From positions 3,844,001 through 3,908,000 of the forward strand of contig CAVNZM010000010.1 of NCBI GenBank assembly GCA_963693365.1: a DNA stretch of 64,000 nt, written 5' to 3'. The translations under genes and the position numbers were made by a program. This DNA comes from Amoebidium appalachense. Taxonomy: Eukaryota > Ichthyosporea. Under the pieces are notes generated by a model, which searched no databases, had not been told where the DNA came from, and worked only from the letters and a program-made list of their open reading frames with translations. Below are positions 33,390 through 54,415 of this stretch, piece after piece (position 1 is the first letter of the stretch; each line of letters opens with the position of its first letter).

Positions 33390-34490
33390 GCCGGTGAGGG
33401 TTCGCGAAGGTGCGTGTGACCGCCAATCGGCGCGGTTTTAGGCGCCCAGCGAATCACCTGCAGCTGCGATAGAACCAGCTACATTCTTTGATTTCCAAAT
33501 ATGGTAGGTTGAAAAAAACGACTGTTATCTTGTGATTGCCTACGAGCCAATCGGAATTCGTCAAACGTTACTAATTTCGAACCCCTGGGCCCCGCTTATA
33601 CCTCCGTCCTCCGTTCAGGGAAACCATGGACATTCTGCCTCTTTATGTTGATGAAGCTTATAGTTCTATACTTTTTGGTTATATATGTACGCAAGTACTA
33701 TTATTGAGTGAACTTTTATTAGTGTTTATAGCATATAACAGGTCATTCTTCTTGTTCGTATCACGAGTTTCTCATCTCAGTCACCTGATAATGATTGTAC
33801 CAGATCTTTGACGTCATAGAAACCTTCACCAATCACGAGACGGCTCACAGTATTTCGGTCAAAGAGCACGCTGATGTGCATCCAATCATTTATGCTTAAA
33901 CAGCTCGTTTTGTCTATTTATAATACGACTCGATTGGATCCAGACTCATGTTGTCATTCACGTGGTAGTGCAAGAGTTTCATGAGCTGACGACCAATGGA
34001 ACAAAAACAAAATAATATTATATAAACTTACTTCAAGTGCTTAGCACAGGCTCGAATATGTCTAGGTACATATGTTTTGTGCATCTGAAAAACCTGGGCG
34101 ACACAGACGCTATCGATGCTCAGCAGCTGACAGCATGTGTGACATGATGCACATTTAGCCTAGCTGTCGAACTGAACTTCTGCAGCCGCAGCTGCCCGTG
34201 TCCACACCTGGTGTGGCAGCGCCTTGTCACGCCATGACATCATGTGAAATCCCAAACACGTGGAAGTGTAGTATGCAGTGCCCGATGGCACGGGCCAGTA
34301 CTGTGTGCCACTGGTGCACATGTATAGACACACACGTCCAGAAAGCAGGCGCCGTATTCGCACAACCCGCGCTGCTGCTGTCGTACGTGTTCAACCCAGC
34401 TAGTTCGATCCAGCTCTGCATGGCTAGTGATAAAAGCATCACTTATGTCAGGGTGGTATCATATATTCGGTACCCCGGTCCTGCCTACAT

Positions 34491-34495
<5 letters not shown>
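33390..34495. other. Intergenic, unique
   Basis: About 1.1 kb without microsatellites. Frames are short with no recognisable product; upstream control region of the four-TM gene. Confidence 0.5.
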
Positions 34496-34521
<26 letters not shown>

Positions 34522-34596
34522 CCTCCCCCTCAACAAACATGTACACACACACCCACAATGACACACACAGATAGATGCACATGCGTGCACACACGA

Positions 34597-34663
<67 letters not shown>

Positions 34664-34670
34664 AGACACA

Positions 34671-34713
<43 letters not shown>

Positions 34714-35131
34714 ACACACACGTGTACACACACACACACACACACACACACACCGAAGTGTGTACAAACACAATGTGACGGTCATGCATGCACATGTACA
34801 TGTACATTTTATAAGGCTGTGGCTGAGAGAGGCAGATATAGAAGGGGGGGTTGGGGAGACTCTGAGTCCCGGAGGGGGGTCCCTCGGAGATAGAAAGAGA
34901 GAGAGGGAGAAAGAGAGGCTCGGAGAGGGGCAGAGAGGGGGGGGGGGGGGGGGGGGGGAGGGGGGGAGGGGGGGGGGGGGGGGAGGGGGGAGAGACAGAG
35001 AGAGGGGAGCGAGAGAGAGAGAAAGCATATCTGTGTGTGTGTCGGTGTGTGTGCATGTGTATCTGTGCACATGTTATACATGCACAATGTCATGTATGCC
35101 ATGTGTGCACACACATACATATGTTTGTGCC

Positions 35132-35165
<34 letters not shown>

Positions 35166-35253
35166 CGAGTGAGTGTGCGGGTGTGTGTGTGTGTAGTTTT
35201 TGTGTTTTGGTGGTGGTGGTGGTGGTGTGTGTGTGTGTGTGGGGGGGGGGGGT

Positions 35254-35320
<67 letters not shown>
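34496..35320. repeat. CA arrays, G-runs and a ~68-nt G-tract
   Basis: CA arrays between 34590 and 34755, GA/G-rich 34890-35000, TG-rich 35030-35250, then an almost pure G-tract about 35251-35319 broken by a single T. Confidence 0.9.
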
Positions 35321-36024
35321 TGGGTTTGGGTGAGTGCGAAGGACAAAATAAACATAGCAACATGACACTGGCGCCGGCGCTTAAGGTTGAAGGAGCGTGA
35401 AGCGCAAATATGATAGGAAGAAGCGGTCAGAGGGCGTGCTTAAGGTAGAGTAAACTTTGACTCAGAGGTAAGCGTGGGCCGTAAGTATACGCATAACACA
35501 GGAGAAGAATATGTAAAGGTAAGGTGTTGGAAATGTGGAGAATGCAAGATGATGAAGTCCAATACTCGGATCTCTAGATGTTGGGAAATCCAAGTGACGG
35601 TGACTCATGGATTCCAAAGATGTTAAAGTAGACCCCGTGTCCGATGGATGGATATGTTGGGATACAGGCATACAGGTATGCATGGCTATTATATAACATA
35701 CCGAGACTGAAGCTTAGCCCGAAAAACGTTGGGATAGTCGAAATCTAAACACTACGTAACTGGATCGATAGTCCAATGCATGTGTACACATGGATGAAAA
35801 CTCAAAAGAAGGTTGCCAAACACGGGAGTTGTTGGGATCGATATAGAACTAGCTTAACCTTGTCTCGCAAATGTCGGTTCCCCACTTGCAGCCATTGCTA
35901 GCCGCTTGCCTAAAAACCAAAACCACAATTAATGGATGAAGTCATTAATTATTTTGCCTATGTTGGGAAGATCATCAGGTTGTTCAGAATACCTGACGGT
36001 ATATGTGTGCACGTGTGTGTGTGT

Positions 36025-36068
<44 letters not shown>

Positions 36069-37690
36069 GGGGGGAGGGGGAGTAGGGGGCCCCCAAACCC
36101 CCGTGCCCCCCCCCCCCCCCCCTCCCAAACCCCATCCCCTCCCCCTGACCCCTCATCCCCCCCCCCCCCCCCCCCCCCCCCCCTCGGTCCCGCCTCACAT
36201 TTGTGCCCTCCCAAAATAACGGTGCCAAATACACGAACATATGCAAACGACTTACAAATTGAAGGCACTCCGCATATGTTTGCACCATAGCTTTTATCGC
36301 GTTGCTTTTTTCCCTAGAAGTCTCTCTCTCTCTCTCTCGCCCCCTCCCCCTCCCTCTCCCCCCACCCCCCAACCCGCCGGCTCCCGCCGCCCCCCCCCCG
36401 TCCCCCCCGCTCCCCCTCCCCACCCCCCCATCCCCCCTCGGTGGGACCCAAATACTCTCTGACCACTAACTATCAACCTTTAAAGCAAATACTTGTTAGG
36501 CTATATTTTTGCAATATCACTTTTCCCTTTCAAATCAAAGTCTTTTTCCTCCTCTTTTTCCCTCTTTTTTGGAGCCCATGGGCCCAATTTGACATCTGCT
36601 ATTTTTATTTTGCACCTTCTATGGCATGGTAGCCAATCTAAGTTAGCGACTATGCCTACGTTTCTCATTACTAAACACCAGGTCCTTGTTTGTACTGGAA
36701 GGTGCCTTATAATCAATAATCCAATATATATACAGCCAAAGCCTCTCGAGATCTTAGGGCTTCCAGTTCTCCCTTCTGCTCCAGTTCTCCCTTCGTCCCT
36801 CGCTCGGCTCCCCCCTCCCCCCCCCCCCCCCCGCCTCCCCCCCTTCCCCCTCCCCCCTCCCCCCATAGCGTGCACTAACTCCCCCCTCCCCCCCCCCCCC
36901 TCCCGGCCCCCCCTCTCTCTGGGCCACCCCTTCCCTCCCCCTCCCCCCTCTCCCCCCTCCCCCCCTCCCCCCTCTCCCCCCCCCCCCCCCCCCCCACACA
37001 CAGTCACTGGACATGTAACTACGTACCTGACGGCCTACGCACATGGGTCACCCAATGCCCATGAATATCCCCCCCCCCTCCCCCCCCCCCCCCCCCCCCC
37101 TCCCCCCTCCCCCCTCCTCCTCCCCGCCTCCCCCCCCCCCCTCCCCCCTCCCCCCTCCCCACACCCCTCTGGCACTTCTTGCTCTCCACCATCCTTCAAC
37201 CTTAGGCTTTTAGAGTTTCTGCATCCTGTACATGACACATAAGTATATTGTATATATAACATATATAGTAATTCCTTTGTTTGTAATGCTGTATATGTAT
37301 ACTGCTGTACATCTGCATGTATGTACATAGCGAGGCAGCCATGGGGCGCCATCATCTAGCTAGCGGCTGGTGCGCCGGGCCACTGGGAAACCTCGGGTGT
37401 CACGGTCCCGGAATCGCGCGTAGTCTTTGTCATGTGACGTCATAAATGCTCTCAAAGGCAGACACTCTTGACATTGTTTTGTTTGAAAGGTTTAGTCTGT
37501 AGCTCCAAACAAGGCCCTTCGAGGCTGCGCAAGTGCGCATGCTATCTACACTTCACTTCTCCTTCCGCTTCACTTCTCCTTCCGCTTACAAAACATCTCT
37601 TTTTCGGGAACCATGGATGCGCGAGTGTACATATAGCTTAGTGAAAACACAGGACACGCCATGACTGCAAGACACTTGCACTCACTCTTT
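35321..37690. other. Intergenic region with C/G-run blocks
   Basis: Unique at 35330-35990 and 36450-36790. C/G-runs occupy 36034-36185 and 36340-36430, and C-rich CCCT tracts 36810-37160. 37200-37690 is unique and should include the promoter of the next gene. Apart from the tentative exons at 35929-36312, no gene is supported. Confidence 0.5.
35929..36312 (-). CDS. Possible two-exon 3' end of an unidentified gene
   Basis: On the minus strand, 36258-36308 (acceptor TTCTAG, EKSNAIKAMVQTYAECLQF, donor GTAAGT) and 35929-35998 (acceptor CGTCAG, YSEQPDDLPNIGKIINDFIH then TAA) look exon-like. Their phases do not join in these frames, so this is only a hint. Confidence 0.25.
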
Positions 37691-37730
37691 CTTGAAGAGC
37701 AGTAGGCCCAGCACGGCCACACAGGTCAAC

Positions 37731-45406
<7,676 letters not shown>

Positions 45407-45438
45407 GGCCCGGGAGATGACGTGTATTGTGTTGCTGC

Positions 45439-45487
<49 letters not shown>

Positions 45488-45501
45488 ATCATGTTATTCA
45501 A

Positions 45502-45507
45502 AATAAA
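45502..45507 (+). promoter_or_regulatory. AATAAA polyadenylation signal
   Basis: Lies 96 bp past the stop of the MBD-like gene and just after a T-run of about 45 nt. Confidence 0.55.
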
Positions 45508-47800
<2,293 letters not shown>

Positions 47801-47808
47801 AAGTGGAG

Positions 47809-49107
47809 ATGGAGGAGACCATCCTTTCGACCCCGTTCCCTTCGTCCACATCCGACGCCGGACTCAATGACGTTCAACCCAGTAGCAGTAATATATTATT
47901 ACCTGCATTCGACGACACACACGCAAACACAACCACAATCACCACAGACAACAATGAACCTGTAGAGAGAGTAATAGGCGGGAACACGAAGACAGATGCT
48001 CTCCCGTGGATGGCGTCGATTCAGTTGGCATCGGGCGGTCTTGGCAGTAAGAGTTGGAGGCATCATTGTGGTGCGACGGTAATTCACGAAAAATGGCTTC
48101 TCACCGCAGCACACTGCATGCTCAGCGGAAACGCCGGAGAGCCGGGCTCAGACACACAAACGAGTGTGGCAACGATGCCAAGGCAGACACGTGCGTTCAT
48201 AGGAGGGTTAAACTTTGACTGGATGGATGAATTCGAGGGAAAAAACATAGTTGCGTATACTTGTCACCCAGGGTTTGTGCGTAAGACAATGACAAACGAC
48301 GTGTGTTTGCTTCGTCTTGAGTCGCCCACCACAAAAACCCCAATCACTCTACCGACCCCAAACGAAGATAGTAACTTGTACGGCGACGTTCTCTCTGCGA
48401 TTGTGTTGGGATGGGGGCTGACCGTCGATAACGACCCTACTGCCCGCCCCTCACAGCTACAATACACAGACGTACCTATCGTTTCAAACGCCCGCTGCCG
48501 CCAAACGTTCGGGTCATACGTCACGGACGAAAACATTTGTGCCGGGACATCCGCGGGGGGTAAAGACGCGTGTCAGGGAGACTCGGGAGGGCCTCTAGTA
48601 GTCTATGATGAAGCAAACGGGAGGTGGGTCCAGAGGGGGGTGGTGAGTTATGGGAGCGGATGCGGGAGACCGGGTATTCCTGGGGTGTATGCACGCACAT
48701 CGTCTTTTCGGGAGTGGATAGACTCTGTTATTGGCGGCGATTTGTCTCTAAATGCGCAGATTGGTGCGCAGAAGAGTTCGTGCGATGGGAGGGAATGCAA
48801 GGCGGATGACTCTGACCCGCTTCCACGGGAAAACACCGCTTTTATCGTTGGCGTGTCTGTCGGGTCTTTTGCAGGTGTCCTGCTCTTGGGTTTATGTGCC
48901 ACGTTGATTGTTTGCGCAATCAAACGAAGGAGAGCAAGAAGAGGGGAGGCGAATGGAAGGGATTTTGGTACTACGAACACGAGCTCACATACGAGTAGGT
49001 CAGAGACGGATAGCGCTGTTGGGTGGCTGGGGAAGGATGGGGCACCGAAGGATGGAGAACAGAGCAGTACACAGCTGCGGCACTGGGGAACGGTGGAATG
49101 CTAGTGG
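47809..49107 (+). CDS. Trypsin-like (S1) serine protease with C-terminal TM anchor
   Basis: A single-exon frame of 431 codons from ATG 47809. Chymotrypsin-fold S1 protease: activation site ERVIGGN (Val about 55), catalytic His in LLTAAHC (about 102), Asp in TNDVCLL (about 164), Ser in CQGDSGGP (about 259). Asp in KDACQGD (about 253) predicts trypsin-like cleavage after Lys/Arg. Cys pattern fits paired disulfides; the domain ends GVYARTSSFREWIDSVI. A Ser/Asp-rich spacer and helix AFIVGVSVGSFAGVLLLGLC (about 344-370) precede KRRRARR and a ~55-residue cytosolic tail: type I topology. No signal peptide is visible at either GTG 47803 or ATG 47809, so a short upstream exon may supply it. It is the only intronless, repeat-free gene here. 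Confidence 0.93.
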
Positions 49108-49335
49108 GTGATGTCTGGGAGCCAGTGAAAGAATTTCTAAAATAGTATATGCAGTTCAGTATGACATATGCACCCTCTGTTTTTACTTTTTAGCAAAACT
49201 GTAGGGAGTTTCTTCGACTCGAAAGATAACAATCCGGCATTAGACGAATGGGGGATTCCGCAACGCACAAACCCAAGTTGCAGGAGGTTTTTGGTATGAT
49301 CGTGGGGATGATTAATGCCATGATGCTTGGATAGT

Positions 49336-49372
<37 letters not shown>

Positions 49373-49740
49373 ATTTGAATTTGATTTTGATTTTGAATTT
49401 GCTTTACTCTCAAATTGAGTTTCAATTTGCATTTGATTTTGATTTTGAATTTGAATGTATATATGATGTGTCAGTGTTTGGTGAGTCTGGCTTTTTGGGT
49501 CACGTCACGTTGTTATGATGTTTGCTTCTCTGCCATGCCAAAGTTTTCTTGCTAGTCGGTGAATTTCTTTGCAATTGATTTAGGCTTCAAAAACAATGAA
49601 TTGAAAGGGAGCTGCACGCAGATATGGTTTGCTTGACACCGTGCTCTGAGGCCCCCGGAGCAAGGCCCTTAACCAAGTGAAGTTTTGTACGCCATTTTCA
49701 CTCTTTTGGACTGCCGGAGCCCACACTTATAAAGAAATGT
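49108..49740. other. Downstream of the protease
   Basis: Contains a T-run (49338-49370) followed by (TTTGAATTTGA)-like AT-rich repeats to 49455; otherwise unique with no gene. Confidence 0.5.
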
Positions 49741-49754
49741 GCACATTCAGAGAG

Positions 49755-50165
49755 AGGGATGGGACGGGGGGGGGGGGGGGGGGGGGAGGGGGGGGGGTGT
49801 GGAGGGGGAGGACCCACCACCAGGCTACCTGGGCAGGGCCTCCCCCCTTCTCCCTCTCCTCCTCCCCCCTCCCCCCCCCCCATCCCCCGGCGCCGCCTCC
49901 TTCCTCCTCTCCCTCTCACCTTTTGACTTAGCTAAAGTCAGAATTGTGTTGTTGTTTTTTTTGGATGGGTGGGGGTTGGGGGGGCTGGGGTTGGGTGAGG
50001 GGAGGGGGGGGGGGGGGGAGGGGGGGACCCACCATTCACGTGCACCTGGACAGGTGGCTTCTCCCCCCCATCCACCCCCCGCCCCCCCTCCCCCCGGTAG
50101 ATGGTGTCCTGCCCCCCCCCCCCCCCCCCCTCTCCCTCCTGGTCCCTCTCACCTCTTGAGTCAGG
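49755..50165. repeat. Two ~230-bp tandem segments carrying donor-like sites
   Basis: 49765-49940 and 49995-50165 share GGGACCCACCA, CTGGxCAGG, TCTCCCTCxTGGTCCCTCTCACCT-type ends. On the minus strand both end ...AAG|GTGAGAG or ...GAG|GTGAGAG, like duplicated 5' splice sites. Confidence 0.45.
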
Positions 50166-50269
50166 TGCGTTTTTTTAACCGTTTTTTTTTAGCGTTTTGT
50201 TCCATATTGTCGCATTTTGGGGGGTGCCAGCCCCAGGGAGCCTACATTTAACGTTAAAATTGCACACAC

Positions 50270-50286
50270 ACACGTGTCACATGCAT

Positions 50287-50331
<45 letters not shown>

Positions 50332-50338
50332 TACACAC

Positions 50339-50387
<49 letters not shown>

Positions 50388-50606
50388 TGCACACATCAAG
50401 TGAAACTTCTACTGCCGTCTCCCCCCCCCCCCCCCCCCCCCCCCCCCCCGCCACCTCCTTCCATCTGCCCACCCACACACAAAATTGAACAGACACATGC
50501 ACACACGCAGCAATCACTCGCACACACGCACACGCGCGCAAACACACATGCATACACCGTCACACACTGTGTAGCACGTCGTCGGCACCCATACACGGCA
50601 GTGTCG

Positions 50607-50663
<57 letters not shown>

Positions 50664-50730
50664 ACATGCACCCGCCGGTTGACACAAACTTAGACACACA
50701 CAGACCTTGACACACAGACAGACAGATACT

Positions 50731-50786
<56 letters not shown>

Positions 50787-50860
50787 CACGCACACACACG
50801 CACACACACGCACACACAGTCCGTCGGACACACACACACACACACCTGGGTTCAACGTCA
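50270..50860. repeat. CA arrays and C-run
   Basis: CA arrays at 50290-50385, 50610-50660 and 50739-50785; C-run at 50421-50449. Confidence 0.92.
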
Positions 50861-51103
50861 AGAAGGCTTCATCTTCCTATCACAAAACATTAGTTGAGGT
50901 CCGACCACATCATGAGCCATGCCCCCCTCCCCACCTCCCCCCAGAACTGTGACATGGCATGACATGTCTTCTACTTGTTTTGCTCATATTACACATCTAA
51001 CCAACTCTACTGTAACCCCCTTCCCCACCTCCCTCCCCCTTCCCCCCCCCCCCCCCCCCCTCCCCCTTTTTTTTTTCCCCTTTCTTGACCGCCCCATACC
51101 CAG

Positions 51104-51347
51104 AAAGTTAACTGGTCCCATCTTGATGCCATGCGGACTTTCCCGTTGCGCCGGCTTTACTGTCGGTCTCTCAGAGTCTTCACATATGTGCGCGGACGTG
51201 TATGTCGAAACTGTTTTCACCACCGAACACCTGATTCACCATTGCAACCTAAACATCATCATGGCAACCTCGGAGCCACAAATAGGTGTGGGCCTGTGTA
51301 TGGGGTGCACGTGGTCCATACAGCAGGTGGCCGTGGCAGTCGCGTGA
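51104..51347 (+). CDS. Possible terminal exon, unknown protein
   Basis: After acceptor ATACCCAG the frame KLTGPILMPCGLSRCAGFTV, GLSESSHMCADVYVETVFTT, EHLIHHCNLNIIMATSEPQI ends at TGA. Composition is protein-like. A weak upstream piece ([20 protein letters not shown], 50852-50911) might belong. No family recognised. Confidence 0.3.
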
Positions 51348-51434
51348 TAAAAAGAGGCTGGTAGGAGCGCTGTAATGCATGATTCATAACATAACAGGAT
51401 AATTGCCAAGCACTACATCCCGGTGAATATCATT

Positions 51435-51435
51435 T

Positions 51436-51478
<43 letters not shown>

Positions 51479-51620
51479 GGGGGGGGGGGGAGGGGAGGGG
51501 AAAGGAGAGAGGGGGGGGGGGGGGGGAGAGGGGGGGGGAGGGGAGAGAGAGAGAGAGAGAGAGAGGAGAGGGAGGGGGGGGGAGGAGGGGAGAGAGAGCG
51601 AGAGAGAGTGTGTGTGCGTG
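51435..51620. repeat. T-run, G-runs and (GA)n
   Basis: T-run then G-runs (51446-51490) and GAGA tracts up to 51608. Confidence 0.9.
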
Positions 51621-51649
51621 CGTGTGTGTCATGTATACGTATAGCTTTT

Positions 51650-52240
51650 TTATATATAATGACTTTATTGATATGCTCAGCAAAATAGAAGCCATCGAGA
51701 TATCACCGATATCTCGGAAAAGAAAAATACAAAAGCCCTCACGCTCGGATACGGAGGAGATAACGACTTAAATAATCATACACCCTAGAAAACTCGTTAA
51801 ACATACCGTGGTTCAACAGATAGCCAATAGACGTAATATCAGGATTATCTAAATAAGCCAGTCTTCTAATTTCTAACGGAATAATATGAGATAAATAAAT
51901 ACATCTATCTATTGTGTTTATGAGAAAAAGGTTCTGCACAAAAGTGGCACAAACATTTATGGAAACAAAGGTTACAGCGCCAAAATAAACATTTCCAAGC
52001 TATATCACAGGGAGCTCGAGGGGTTATAATTGCAAAATCGGTAAGTGTGGTAGGTTTACGAGAGGAAGGATAAATATAAGTAGCTAATTTACACAACGAT
52101 TACGGTAAAGAAAATAGACGAGTCTCTAATATAAAAAGAAGCACAGGCTCAAGAGCCCTACCATGATACTCTTTATCACAACGATGAAGCAAAGGATATT
52201 GAGTATGAAACCAAGTAAAAAAAACTTTCCGGAATAGCCA
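51650..52240 (-). mobile_element. Decayed LINE-type retrotransposon, 3' end (copy 1)
   Basis: The minus strand encodes, with frameshifts, the C-terminal part of a reverse-transcriptase protein: DIAWKCLFWRCNLCFH, CLCHFCAEPF (Cys/His-rich, zinc-knuckle-like) then IPLEIRRLAYLDNPDITSIG and YLLNHGMFNEF. The same block occurs in copy 2. AATAAA lies near 51662 on the minus strand. One break is at a T5 run after the CAEP residues. Confidence 0.72.
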
Positions 52241-52244
52241 AGGC

Positions 52245-52460
52245 ATCCGATCCTTGACTATCCCGGTTGGAGTTAGCTTAGTGGGCCATTGCCATAGTCC
52301 TGCACCACGGCCATCTGTGTTTCTAGATGGCCGTGTCCTGCACCCAGGCGAGTCCCATCAGGGCATCCGATCCCCCATGCGCTACATCCTGGGATTCGAC
52401 GCAGGTGCCTCCTGCGTCGGAGGTGAGGAGCTTACCCGCTCGGCCACAGCTTGCAGAAAG
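52245..52460 (-). mobile_element. tRNA-derived SINE-like unit
   Basis: Reading the minus strand from about 52455: TGGCCGAGCGGGTAAGC is a match to the tRNA Leu/Ser A box, and TGCGTCGAATCCC 28 nt further resembles a B box (two mismatches). There is no complete cloverleaf. A body follows with an 11-bp inverted repeat CACGGCCATCT/AGATGGCCGTG (52312-52341) and two GGCATCCGATCC copies. Confidence 0.6.
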
Positions 52461-52719
52461 AAGGGCCATTCTCCGGATGGCTAGCAATGCCATGAACACC
52501 GTGACGGGCTTTGTGTCGAGTCTGTCAGCCTTTCATAGTATTACGTACTTGATCTATTCTCTTTGGCCGTCCTTCTATTCTCTTTAGCCAGTCCATTAAA
52601 GGTGTTGAAAATCATTACAAGGAAACATGCAAGTGCCTCATTACTGAAACGTGCCTTCCCCCCCGGCCCCCCGGCCCCCCGGCCCCCCGGCCCCCCCCCC
52701 CCCCCCCCCCCCCCCCTTT

Positions 52720-54415
52720 TCTTTTCAGGCTCTTTTTTGTATTTTGGGGACTTTAGCTACGGCAACGTTTATCTTTTTGGGGTTTACGCACTATTTATTG
52801 CTGTGGACACTGTGTTTGGGGGGGGATTGTGCTGTTTATTATCGACATACAGGCTTGAGCTCGTGATAAGATGCCGGCACCAAGGCCAACAGGCACTCCA
52901 CCCAACGGGTTACATGATATTCCGGGATAACATGCTAATATTTTTGAACCGAGATATGAACATACTCGTTCTCGGGGTCTTCTGCAGGGGTCCCTCTTGA
53001 GTACGTTGTTGTTTGACGTTTTCATCGACGATTTAGCCTGCGCCCTCGAACCTTTTGCATATGGCCAACTGCATACCCGCCGTGTACCGGGTCTCCTTTT
53101 TGCGGACGATATTGTTCTTTGTTCCCTAAGAACCGAAGACGTCATGCACCAGATGCGAAGCTTCGTCAGGTGGATCAATGGTGCACCGAGAATCTCATGA
53201 CAGTCGGAATTGCGAAGTGTGCTACATTTTCGAAAAACGCTTCCTTTCGATTGGCCGGTCTTCCTATTCCTGTTCAGAGCACCTATTTGACTATTTGGGT
53301 ATTCCTTTTACTGCACGGGGTATTGATTTCCGCAAGCTCCTCACGGCACGGATCGCTCGTGCGAAGGGTAAGCTTCACATCGTGTCAAATATGTTTCAAC
53401 GGGAGTCTGTGATCCATCCTGCGAACCTTCTTCTCTACTATAAACTTTCTTACGGCCGATTTTCGAATATGGACTTCCGCTATTGGACTGCGCGGCGGCG
53501 GCGGCCGTGGCGCTGAAAGAGTTCGACGATTTTCAGGGTACTGCGCTGCGCACTTTGTTTCGTACTCGGTTTGTGCCTCCCTTAATTAGTATGTTTGGAT
53601 TGTCGTCTGCTGTTTGTCGTATGGAGGAATTGTCTCTTCGTTTTTTTTTTCATTTAGTTTGGATACCTGTTGGTCACTCTCTTTATGCTTTCTTTCCCCC
53701 CGCCTCCCTCCATCCCTCTTCCCCCCCGATTCACCAACGCCACTTCTGAATGTCCTCAGCCTACCGTCTTTCAACCTGATCCTTCCTCTCGCTATCTCAC
53801 TCCCTCTTTCTTTTCTCTTCCTGTTCTTTCTGCCTTTTTGAGTTATTACCATACGCAGTATAAGTTTCTTTCTCGTCCTGATAGAGAAATCAAAGGTAAA
53901 ACTCAGTCGGCATGTGTTATTTTCCTTAGGCAACACCGTACTGATCATTATCGCTTTTTGGGAGCTTTGGCAGGATACATTCCTCCTGCTGTACGTATGG
54001 ATACCACCGTAGTAGATAAGTCTCAGTATGGTGCTCTGATGTTGATATTGCCTGGGAAGTTGTGCACTGGCGTTGTAATTCTTGTTTCCATCGCCGCTGG
54101 TGCCACTTTTGTGCTGAACTTTTTAATCGGCGAAAGCATGTTGATAGGTGTGAGTTTTTATGTCGCGTTTTACCTCTTTCCCTATGGGCGTCTGCTACAC
54201 TGGCTGGCAACGGTGAACACTTCAGACTTTTTGTTGAATTCTGTTCGTCGTCACATTGAGTATTTACATGATTTTCACACAGTGTTCAGGTATCTCAGCA
54301 TGCACTTGTTACTGGATAACTCGTGAAGTTTTTGTTGTCTTCTCAGTATGCCGTGCATACTTGCATATCTTTCCGTCGAATAAATCCAGTCAAAAGAGAA
54401 AAAGAAATAAAAAAA
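52720..54415 (+). mobile_element. Decayed LINE-type retrotransposon with RT domain (copy 2)
   Basis: The RT motif LQGSLLSTLLFDVFIDDL (about 52979-53030) and the catalytic GLLFADDIVLCS (about 53090-53125) identify a non-LTR reverse transcriptase. Later ENLMTV..KCATF, YLGIPFTARGIDF, then DIAWEVVHWRCNSCFH and WCHFCAELF match copy 1. At least four frame changes make it non-functional. AATAAA (about 54380) and an A-rich tail end near 54415. The endonuclease part is absent. Confidence 0.82.

Noticed and set aside
34198-34893. 231-codon frame with a unique N-terminal half
   Set aside because: The second half is CA-repeat translation and the first half shows no motif or splice support.
52391-52450. 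Functional tRNA-Leu or tRNA-Ser gene
   Set aside because: A and B boxes are present, but acceptor and anticodon stems do not pair into a complete cloverleaf; a SINE head fits better.
53586-53948. 120-codon minus-strand frame
   Set aside because: It is antisense to the LINE reverse-transcriptase relic on the plus strand.
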